The notes beneath the pieces were generated by a model. That model was not told where the DNA came from and did no database searches. It was given only the letters and a program-made list of their open reading frames with translations. This document shows, in pieces, positions 52,104-64,000 of a DNA stretch of 64,000 nt. The stretch covers positions 23,205,449 to 23,269,448 of the forward strand of contig NC_135553.1 in NCBI RefSeq assembly GCF_964340395.1. Direction: 5' to 3'. The DNA comes from Glandiceps talaboti. Taxonomy: Eukaryota; Hemichordata; Enteropneusta; Spengelidae. A program made the position numbers and the translations under genes. The first letter of the stretch is position 1; each line of letters starts with the position of its first letter.

Positions 52104-52585
52104 GTTTGATGATGATACTGACTCCAAGCTTCATCGTACATATATAGTATACATTCTTTTAGTAGTATGAGTACACATGTATCGTGACAAGTTGAGAACA
52201 ACACGTCAACATGTACGCTCTAGTATAGTAGAATTAGCACTGACCCATTGGAAATACGCGTTCACTTTTCCCCATGTTTTTGTTCCTAAAAGCTATTTTG
52301 CTCACGCTGACAGTATAGTGTACCATCTTATTTCAATATTCTGGCCAGTTTCACAATAATGAATGCTATTGATGCAACAAACTTTAGTTGTTTTTTTAGA
52401 TTAATTACATTTACCCGTTGCACACTGATGGATCGTGGTCTAAGCTTTACGTAATACATCATACATGCGAATAAGAACGCCGAAACACGTTGTAAGGGAC
52501 GTCAAAAGCCTGGTCAAAAGTCACGCCGGGTACCAGCACGATGTGCTGGTGAACGGCGCCTGTCAGGAGACTCGGCCTAAAAAAA
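51801..52585. mobile_element. Relative of the 34-kb nested palindromic element
   Basis: Shares GGCGCCTGTCA with nearby GTGCTCGTGAC, the GTT array followed by CATCGTACAT and AGTATACATTCT, TTGAGAACAACACGTC, and the segment around TACCATCTTATTTCAAT, which is inverted relative to 34,590-34,750. It appears to be a single arm rather than a complete palindrome. Confidence 0.6.
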
Positions 52586-53204
52586 AACACGGATAAAATT
52601 ACACGCATACAAAACGTGTTACTATTAGTATACTTGCTACAACTTTGTTAAATAACACTTCCAGAATAAACCGGACAGTGAAAGCTATTCAAAATTCAAG
52701 TTATTCAAAATGTCTGTATTATTTTAACTATTATGTAAGTTTATTGTACTCATAACAAAGACCACCTCGTTTACCATATGCGGACACAAAGAAATGATTT
52801 GTGTTGTGTAGTATGAATCAGGGCAGTCGTAATATTTAAGAAAAGAACATTTACTTGAATGTTGTAATTGAAAATACACAAAAGTCGAGGATTACCTGAG
52901 ACTTATGAAGGGCAATACTAGAGTTTGTTTGGGTCCGTCAAAGATTTACATCATTTACCCAGTCAACACCGTCTGTTGATGACTCGAAAATATAATGTGC
53001 AAATGATGTGTTAGCCAAAATACATATCAATCGAAAAAAACATCTCGTAATTCTACACATAACCTGGCACTTCTGGTCACATTTATGTATTAATCTAGGC
53101 CGGCTTGCATACGGAGAGGGTCATGTCTGTAATCTAGACCCGTGCACCGTCTGCAATCAGGACTAGTATTGATCCCAAGTGCTAACGTGTATATAGTCAC
53201 TTTT

Positions 53205-53300
53205 TGTTTAGTCTAGCTCTCAGTATAAAGCAGTATCGTTACGATTTATACCTCCACTCACTGGTTAGACCACAGTTGGCACCCAGGCTACTTTTTGGTG
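53205..53300. repeat. Second copy of the 24.9-kb dispersed repeat
   Basis: Same order of blocks (TTTAGTCTAG, CAGTATCGTTACGA, GGTTAGACCACAG, GGCACCCAG) but with the hairpin half lost. Confidence 0.5.
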
Positions 53301-54238
53301 GGATATTTTCAACTGTCTACAGCTGCAACATCATGCTAACAAAATTCAGACCCTGCTGCATGCTGCTCACTGGGAAAGTTCATGCGCACATGACAAGTAT
53401 TGTGGCTAGACACATTCATTAGAAGGGCAGGTTGTTGTGAGGCAGAGTGAGGGGAACGGTGGATAGAGACAGAGGAGTCACTCCAGTTGTGGCTAAAATC
53501 AGAATACTTTATTTCACAGGATATAAGTAATGTTAAAAGCTCAGACTATAGGAAGTGGGTGGCAACTAAGTGTAAAAGGGATATATGATCGTGTCGATAG
53601 ATTATACAACATCTGTTTATGTAAGCGATGATATTACTGACATTTATGGGATTTTGATACGAGAATATGCTTGAAGTTGAAATGACATCTGATGTCTCCA
53701 ACAAATATAGTACAGAGCCTGCATGCGCCTCGTGCACGGGGTATTTCCAGAGAGGAAGTATCTCGATACAATGTATCTTTTCGGGGAGCTTGCAACACAT
53801 AGTGTTGATATGTATGTATAAAACGTTGCATCTCAGTATCAAGTCTACATGTTTTGAATTCCGTTGGGGTTCAATGATGTTCCATTATACAATCTAGGGA
53901 TATACATGATGTCATTAAAAGGGTGTCAGACCCTGGGTCAGGGTGGTTTATATACCAGGCACAACGTACTTGAGACAGGCTATACTTGTGCATATTTTTT
54001 TGTAAGTTGTGGTCCTAGCACAGGGCACTCAGGGTTAGTAATTATGTTTACGAAAACAAACAAAATAAATAAATAAATAAATAAACTGATTAATTAATAA
54101 ATACTGACAAGCATCAACAAGAGAGTTATTTCAAATCATTATCAACTGCAAGAATTACTATATGTTTTCCTATATGCGAAGTGGTCACAATTGTACATAT
54201 AGGAAAATTATGACAGTAAATTAGTTCAACAGATACCA

Positions 54239-54302
54239 TTTTTAGCACAACTGAACTGAGATTCAGTAGTGCTATAGGGATCGCCCGGCGTCTGTCTGTC
54301 TG

Positions 54303-54352
<50 letters not shown>

Positions 54353-55503
54353 GTGTATGTGTGTGTGTGTGTGTGTGTAAACATCTTAAAGTCAAAAACC
54401 TCTGAACCGATTGCCATGATATTTGGTGGGTCCATTACCTTGGGTGTCTAGTTGGGAAATTGTTCAAATCAAAATGATCACATCACAGGTGGTTTGTGAT
54501 TTGGGTCAAAAAATGTGATTTTTGGTCAAAAATCTTCAGAAACTACTGGGCATATTGGTGCAAAATGTGGTGGGAACAATCTTAAGGGGGTGTAAAGTAA
54601 GATTTGTTCATGACATGATGATTCTATCAGTAATATGAAAATTAGGGCTAAAAATGCGTCTTTTTGGTTAAAAATCTATAATTCCAAAACTACTGAGCAG
54701 ATTGGGCTGAATGGGAATGCATCTAGGAATGTATGGACGAAGAAATATTATGCACACAATGATTCCATGAGTGATATGCAAATTAGGTGTAAACATGTTC
54801 ATTTTTGGTCAAAAACGTATATCTCAAAAAGTACTTGGTCAGTGAGTCTGAAAATTGGTGAGATGTTTCTGAAAGTGTTATTCTGCAGATTTTCTGCAAA
54901 ACATTTGACAAAATTGGCCCTAGCAACCATGACCCTTAGCAACAACCAAATGGCAGTATATTGTGGTCAAATAACATCATCTGGTAGGCAAGTGAGTAAA
55001 TATTCAAAAAATGTATGCAAATACCCTAGCAACCATGACCACGCCCATAGCAACAGCCTAACGGTCGTGTATTTCACAAAGATAACAGGGATTAATAGAC
55101 AATTGAATAAATATTCAAAAAAATGTATGTAAATTTGCCTAGCAACAAGACCACGCCCATAGCAACAGCCAAATAATCATGCATATTGCAAAGATAACAA
55201 CAGTAATAGAAAGACAAATGAATATAGATTTAACAAATGTATGCAAATGTGCCTAGCAACAAGACCACACCCATAGCAACAACATGTATGTATGACATAT
55301 AATGCCAAGATAACACTGGTGACGGGAAGGTGAATGAATGAGTGTTGCAAAATTGTATGTAAATATGCCCACCAACAAGACCATGCCCATAGTCACATTA
55401 CATGGTAGTGTATATTGCAGATATAACACCATGGATGGGAAGGCATGGGAATAAATCTCCAAAGAATGTATTCAAATATGTCTAGCAACAAGACCACATA
55501 ATC
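54239..55503 (+). mobile_element. Pearl/HINE-like element family A, copy B (3' truncated)
   Basis: Left hairpin TAGCACAACTGAA / TTCAGTAGTGCTA at 54243-54273, then TCTG and GT arrays (54292-54379), a body shared with copies A, C and D, and about four monomers with ACCACGCCCATAGCAACAG. The right terminus is missing; a 417-bp CATA array starts where it should be. Confidence 0.6.
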
Positions 55504-55505
55504 GT

Positions 55506-55547
55506 CATACATACATACATACATACATACATACATACATACATACA

Positions 55548-55609
<62 letters not shown>

Positions 55610-55647
55610 CATACATACATACATACATACATACGTGCATACATACA

Positions 55648-55681
<34 letters not shown>

Positions 55682-55703
55682 AATACATACATACATACAT
55701 ACA

Positions 55704-55735
<32 letters not shown>

Positions 55736-55747
55736 CATACATATACA

Positions 55748-55779
<32 letters not shown>

Positions 55780-55781
55780 CA

Positions 55782-55817
<36 letters not shown>

Positions 55818-55874
55818 CATACATACATACATACATACATACATACATGATACATACATATATAAATACAGACA

Positions 55875-55908
<34 letters not shown>

Positions 55909-55922
55909 AATACATACATACA
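55506..55922. repeat. (CATA)n array, 417 bp
   Basis: Tetranucleotide array with a few CATATA and GTGC interruptions, at the broken right end of family A copy B. Confidence 0.9.
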
Positions 55923-55979
55923 CAGTTTAAATATACGTGCACATACCTCTTATTTGCTTATTTTTATAGGATGGCGCGA

Positions 55980-58460
55980 TATATTTGGTTACCATAAATA
56001 AAATCAATCGAGCAAGGAAGAAATGAATATTTTTTGTCAGTGTTCACATCGATTATGTAAATCAAGGGTCTGTTCATGTTTACATACATACAGCTATAGA
56101 TTTAATAGAAATAAGGCTAATGTGCCATGTATTTGCTCATTTACAAATCTACCACGTTATCTACTTGAGCATGTAACATCAAACTAGGTAGCATGTGTGA
56201 TAAAACAATCCCAGAGGATGCACTATGTGCTTTGAATAATTCAGTTTAAATTTATCATCGCAAATTGTGTAATCGTTGCAGAGACAGCCAAAACAAATAG
56301 GCAAATAAGGAAGACTGTCGAATACTAATGATTAATGGCCGTCATTTGTTAGTACGAGGTATAATACATACAATTGTTTGGTTGGAAACATGTAAACTAA
56401 TGTGAGGGCCTCAATGGAACGAAGTGTTTCATTTACTTTAGTACTTTAACAATTACTTAAGCTACCCTTAATAAATATATTTTATCATTATTATTAATAG
56501 TATTATTAAGTCCATGATTTCATTTAGGATTGATTTGTTAGCACAAGTTTTTTTTTAGTTTAAGGAAAAGAGAAAGCCCTGTTCTGTATGTTACACTGAC
56601 ACGAGTAACAGTGCATTCGTGACATTAAACTCCTGACCTCGAGGACACGTTTATCCTAGGCCTTGGATTAACGGGAATTATAAATCGTCTCCATTTGGTT
56701 CTTCTTTAACGAGAACTTTTACCTCGGCCCCAAATGAGAATAGGCGAGTATCCGCTTTTCGATACAAAACTGAGGCAATACGATCGTTCACTAGTATCAT
56801 GATCATAAATAATACAGTTGTAAAAATGCACACTGAGGTCCCTTGTGAAGAACCATATCTCGATAAATATATCGCTGTTTCAGAAATAACACTGTGCTTG
56901 ATTGGCATATATAATAGTATGTATGAAAGTAGAGGAATTAATTCAGACATGGAATACATATAGATGACAAACGATACTCACTTGAAGTCACTTTAAGAGA
57001 GAAAATGTCATGCGGGTGTGAAAGTAATCGGAAATTAAAGCCGGGTTTTTTTTTCACTTTGTGTATTACAAATATTAAATAAACGACATGAAGCCAGTGA
57101 AAAGTTACATGATGCTATGACAAATTGGAAGAAACCGCAATCTGACAATTGAATTTTCTGTCGTGGGTATCTGCATTCAGACTTTGTGACTTTGACAAAT
57201 ACATATGGTGTTTATCTGAATTCGTGAACGTTCACTGAATATCAATTAAGTTTAAGTATGTAGATAGGAGTCTATGCTTATACCGTAATCTACTGTTTAA
57301 TATTAATAAGGCCAAAAAAGAAAGAACTGTAATTACTGGCCAGCGCGCGCATCACTTAAATCACTTAAAGTGCCCTCGCGTCGGTCTTTTTTTTCGTGTT
57401 TGTCCAGCCCATGCCGTCTGTAGATCGGGGGAGGTCACAGTGGGGGGGGGGTGGTAACACAAAAAATAACCCACCCTACTTCAGTGAAGACAACTGCACA
57501 GCCAATCATGAGGAAGCAAATGACAACTGTCCCACATACACACTTGCTCTAAAGTACTAAATAAAAAGAACAGTAACTGCCATAAATAGTAGACTGAGTG
57601 ACAGGTTTGTTGAGAATTAAAAAAAAAGGTCGCGTCGTCGCACCATTTTAGACAAACTGCCTGACGAGAAACAATTCTCTCTTTTTTTTGGGGGGGGGGG
57701 CATAAATGAATACACACGCGGTTTGCGATGGACGCCACGTCACGCGTCATCAGCGAATCAACCATGCGAAGTCAACTTCAAACCTACACGCAGCTCTTAT
57801 TAATGTACTTGAGAATTTGGCTTCCAAGAATCTAAATACGTTCTTTCACCATTCCTATACTATCAAGTTTGCTGAAACATGGGTGTTTTAGAATAATATT
57901 GTTCTAATATGGGTATTATGCATTCTGCTTTGATTCACAGACAATCGGTGACGCGAGACAACAATTGCAACGCGCGGACCGGAGTTGGTTTTCCTACACA
58001 GTAATATCAATACACAGAATCGGTAATTGTACAGAATTCATCGTCTTCTTTTCATTTCTTCTGCTGTTACCATAGTAATTCAACTAAAGATATGCTCTTA
58101 GACTAATATAGTCCTCATCTTTGAGTTCTCGATTTTGGAGCCGTTTACATAAATTACTTCATGTTATGACGTCAGCTTTAGAAATTGAAGGGTAAAAAAT
58201 CAGTAATAGTATCCTTTTAGCAATGAATTTATAATATTAATTAATGGATATAATGTAATTGATAGCATGATGAATCACTTAATTGATTCTAATGTTGTGT
58301 CTTGAGTGCATATACATGTAGAATATAGGATTTCGGAAATAAAATAAATGATAAGTACTAATAGATAGCGATGGGGAAATACGCACAGGTAAAAATAATG
58401 AACAGGGAACGATTTCCAGCCGTCAGTGCTGGCTGAAAAAGTGAATTCCTTCGGGATGGG
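55980..58460. other. Intergenic stretch with one exon-like ORF
   Basis: A minus-strand ORF at 56,678-56,959 has one possible membrane segment (TSVCIFTTVLFMIMILV) and a charged tail, with an AAACAG acceptor and GTAAAAG donor inside. I cannot name a family. A G10 run lies at 57,691-57,700. Confidence 0.3.
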
Positions 58461-58470
58461 ACCCCCGCGC

Positions 58471-58472
<2 letters not shown>

Positions 58473-58539
<67 letters not shown>
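58473..58539. repeat. (GT)n microsatellite
   Basis: 67 bp of GT dinucleotides, not flanked by family A sequence. Confidence 0.85.
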
Positions 58540-58540
<1 letters not shown>

Positions 58541-59705
58541 GTTGATGGTGATAGACGAACGCTTTGTCGCTTGATTAAATGTTCCAGGCCTTAATAATAA
58601 TAATAAAATATGTTATTATACCCAAATTGAATGTAAATTAATACATATATTTTAAATTTGTTAGTGTCTCATAAACTCAGTTCGGGGCTCCTCCGAGTCA
58701 TCATAATGAATTATTCGAAAATGCTGCCACCTTTTACTCAAATTGAGTACATTACTCTGATGGTGGTTTGTTTTAATTGGATTTTTGGACTAAATTACTA
58801 AGGTATACATCAATTAATTTTTCATTTCGTCATTACCATGATTTTAATTTCGATTTTTGTGCCAATTATTAAGATACATGCGGAGTCTATATAGAGATGA
58901 AAAACATACCAACAGAAAAATGGGAATGGACACTTGGTATGAAGGTTTTTCATTCTTTTCATTCTTTATATTTTTTATAGCTTCACTTCTCTTGAATATG
59001 GAAATTTTAGAAAACAAACACCCTGATATTGGAATTAGTTACGAGCTAATGTAGATATAGATAGCTGGTCGGTTAGTACCCCTTAAGTTGTTAAACATAT
59101 GTGTCAGTCAGCGGGGACAGCATGAATCGGTAGGTGATGGACGTCAACGTTTCATTGTGGTAGCAGCAAAGCAGTGCCGGCTACAGATCAGAAAGAGATT
59201 GGGTAAAAGGCAAGTAAAGAAGCCAGTTTTCATGAATTCATTACGCTAAGAGCCAGTCTCGGTAGGAAATTTGCGGAACACATGACAAGTATATTCCATC
59301 TTTAGTGTCGTCACGGCCGTGGTTCTTATTTTAAGACAAAGCTCTGAATACCACATCTTTGCAAGTAGTTTTATTTGCTCACGCCTGGCAATTTGCACTT
59401 GCAATAACATGTACTTTATTGCAATTCAGAGGAAATACGAAAGTTGAAAATAACTTCTGTCGAGTCGCCCCGAGTATTAATTAAATTTCACCACTGATAT
59501 CAGTAACATTGCGTAAGGTCATGGATGTGCTGCCAGCTCTGTGCGCTGTATTGTATTCAAGAATTTTAATTGGCAAGCACTAGCGCAGTGTGTTGTTTTA
59601 TCGTCATTCAGTTATGTATTTCACATCACTCGGTTTAATTATAATGCTAGTGTGTTACTCGTCTCGAAGGACACTATATTCAGAGTGATGTCTTTATCAA
59701 GAGTG

Positions 59706-61461
<1,756 letters not shown>

Positions 61462-61514
61462 TTTTTTAGCACAACTGAACTGATAAGGTTCAGTAGTGCT
61501 ATAGGCATGGCAAA

Positions 61515-61567
<53 letters not shown>

Positions 61568-62880
61568 CAACTTGAAGGCAATAACTGCTGGACAGATTGC
61601 TTTGATATTTGGTGGTCATGTTACTTCTGGTGTCTAGTTGGGAAATTGTTCAAATGAAAATGATTGCATGAGAGATGTGGATTCTGGGTAAAAAAGTGAT
61701 TTTTGGTCAAAAAACTTAAACTCCAAAGCTACTGGGCAGATTGGCATGAAATTTGGTGGGAACATTCTTAGGGGTCAGTAAATTAAGATTTGTTCATGAC
61801 ATGATGATTCCCTTAGTAATATATGCAAATTAGGACTAAAAATGTATATTTTTGGTCAAAAACCTATAATTCCAAAACTACTCAGCAGATTGGGGTGTAT
61901 AGATGAAGAAATGTTAAGCATATAATGATCTCCTCTGTAATATGCAAATTAGGTGTAAAAATGTGAATTTTGGTAAAAAAATTTATATCAGAAAAAGTAC
62001 TTGGTTAGTGAGACTAAAACTTGGTGAAATGTTTCTAGAAGTGTTATTCTGCATAATTTCTTCAAATAAAAATATCGTTTGGTAGGCAAGTGAGTAAACA
62101 ATTAAAAAATGTATGCAAAATATCCCTAGCAACCATGACCACACCCATAGCATCAGCCAAACGGTCGTGTATTTCACAAAGATAACAACAGGGATTAATA
62201 GGCAATTGAATAAACATTCAAAAATGTATGTAAATTTGCCTAGCAACAAGAAAACGCCCATATCAACAGCCAAATAATCACGTATATTGCAAAGATAACA
62301 ACAGGAATATAAAGACAATTGAATAAACATTCAAAAATGTATGTAAATTTGCCTAGCAACAAGAAAACGCCCATAGCAACAGCCAAATAATCACGTATAT
62401 TGCAAAAATAACAACAGGAATTGAAAGACAAATGTATGAACATTCAAAAAATGTATGCAAATGTACCTAGCAACAAGACCACGCCCATAGCAACAGCCAA
62501 ATGATCACATATATTGTGAAGATAATGAGGATTAATAGACAAACGAACGAATAAACATAAAAATGTATGTAAATGTGCCTAGCAACAAGACCACGCCCAT
62601 AGCAACAGCCACATAATCACGTATGTTGCAAAGATAATATCAGGAATTCATACACAAGTGAACAAAAACATTTTAAAATGTATGCAAATATATCTAGCAA
62701 CATAACCACACCCATAGCAAAGGCCAAATGATCGCGTATATCGCAAAGATAGCAACATGGCTGGATAGGCAACTGGATAGTCATTCAGCAAATGAACACC
62801 TATTGTTAGCGTGGACTAGCATATGGATAAACATTTTTAAAACTACACAGTTGTGCTACAACGCCATTGGCGGTGTTTTT
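61462..62880 (+). mobile_element. Pearl/HINE-like element family A, copy D (most complete)
   Basis: Left hairpin TAGCACAACTGAAC (61467-61480) with GTTCAGTAGTGCTA (61488-61501). GT array 61515-61565. Body to about 62,070. Six monomers of ~113 bp start near 62124, 62239, 62352, 62466, 62577 and 62693. Right end CAGTTGTGCTACAACGCC, whose reverse complement restores TAGCACAACTG, giving an 11-bp subterminal inverted repeat with the left end. It starts one base after copy C ends. Confidence 0.65.
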
Positions 62881-64000
62881 CTCAAAATAACTTTGATCAC
62901 TATTCACCTATTTCCAGTGAAAGGTTATCATACAAGTTGACTTCGGTAAACCCCAACTGGCGTCTACAGTTTTGTTGAATAAATACATATTCCCACTCAT
63001 ATGTGTGATGATAAAATGTTTATGACTCGTACAGTTGAAATAATAGAAACCATGCACATAGCTTTACCTAGCAAGAAGCTGATACGATCTCGCCAAAGAC
63101 GCCAAATTAATGTATGCATTCGGGGCACCAAGGGTTAAGTTTGGCCAAACAAAGTACATGGTGTCACATGGTGTCTGTGATATACGACATTCGTGCTACG
63201 ATATCATCTGCCAGTCACGTCTGTATGGCTCCGCGTGGGTCCGACCGTTACCCAAACTCATGTCGTTGAGGGCGCCACCCCGTACCTCGGTAGTACGTAC
63301 AACCATCGTCCGCAAAACACACATCCCGGCCGTAAATATTAAAATACTGTTGATTTCATCTTTTGATGTCATGTACTTGTAGTCTAATTGGGTCGGACCC
63401 TTATTTTTTTTTCTTGTATATATAAAAAAAAGAAAATTCGTAAACGGCATATCAGTATCGTGGAATCAGTAACATTGACATGTGCACTTTGTTAACGAAT
63501 CTGAGATCGAATGGAGATTTCGATTCTGTTTGCACCAGAAAACAGTACACGTATTGTACCCACAACTCTCTCTGATTTGTATGCTTGGAAGTTCTTTATC
63601 TGATAATTTTCGAGAGAAGCAAGATTTCTTAACATTTTAAGCAGAAAAATTACAAAGAGACTATAATGTGACATCAAAAGTATGATTAGGAAACGTAAAG
63701 AGAGTTGCAAATTTTTCATTAAAATGTGCCAACAAGTAAATAAAACGTGTGCTTTGAATGAAATACCTTTCAATGTTAAATAATCACCAACTTGGACAGA
63801 TAATCTGCATAAAGAGTTTCAACATGTAAATTTATTTTGTTCTACCTATTCAAAGAAATCAATCATTACGTATATATACTGTAATACGGGTGATAACAGG
63901 TGCATGTGTACTCCATAGTTTCCTTACATTCTAGGCGCCTTTCAAGTCAGTCTGTTGAAAAATTTACAAAAATTGATATCTCCTTGAACAAAAAAAAATC
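62881..64000. other. Right-edge stretch, no gene recognised
   Basis: A CpG-containing, GC-richer patch at about 63,180-63,320 has open frames on both strands but no recognised protein. The rest is A/T-rich. Confidence 0.4.

Noticed and set aside
55393-55942. ORFs of 145-176 codons on the minus strand
   Set aside because: They translate the CATA array in several frames; no non-repeat protein sequence.
63110-63450. Overlapping 84- and 90-codon ORFs in a GC-richer patch
   Set aside because: Open on both strands with no recognised protein; left as unassigned sequence.

Overview
This is a 64 kb window of a eukaryotic, almost certainly metazoan, nuclear genome. It is AT-rich, with spliced genes using GT/AG introns, very many simple-sequence arrays, and interspersed elements with inverted termini. 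The two recognisable host genes are in a pre-duplication state: one MGRN1/RNF157-type gene next to one UBALD gene. With the transposon content (DIRS-like tyrosine-recombinase retroelement, pearl/HINE-like tandem-repeat elements), this suggests a marine invertebrate such as a hemichordate, cephalochordate, echinoderm or mollusc. The sequence alone does not fix the phylum.

Layout. (1) 1-16,072, minus strand: 14 coding exons of a mahogunin (MGRN1/RNF157) RING E3 ubiquitin ligase. The reading phase holds across every junction. The last visible exon runs off the left edge, so the C-terminus lies outside. Introns carry microsatellites and several small inverted-repeat elements (7.2, 10.1, 11.2, 12.8 kb) and a pearl-like element (13.2-13.9 kb). 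(2) 16,073-16,934: an 862-bp head-to-head intergenic region that looks like a bidirectional promoter. (3) 16,935-17,537, plus strand: a complete three-exon UBALD (UBA-like domain) gene of 109 codons. (4) 17.5-64 kb: gene-poor repeat territory with no further gene I can name. It holds four copies of a hairpin-ended element with a GT microsatellite and ~113-bp tandem monomers (20.3, 54.2, 59.7, 61.5 kb); two 9-bp-TSD foldback elements (28.2 and 33.5 kb); a 2.6-kb nested palindromic element with 8-bp TSD (34.0-36.6 kb) and a relative at 51.8 kb; a decayed DIRS-like retroelement (39.1-42.3 kb) split by a 921-bp TIR element with TAA duplication; a 1.2-kb giant inverted repeat (42.8-43.9 kb); and a 1.5-kb minisatellite with higher-order structure (48.2-49.7 kb).

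How the genes work together. From memory, human UBALD1 sits beside MGRN1 (16p13.3) and UBALD2 beside RNF157 (17q25). The same pair in head-to-head orientation in an unduplicated genome suggests an old linked pair, possibly sharing a promoter, that was copied as a unit in vertebrate genome duplication. All exon coordinates were derived by reading splice sites and phase by eye; no alignment or transcript data were available.
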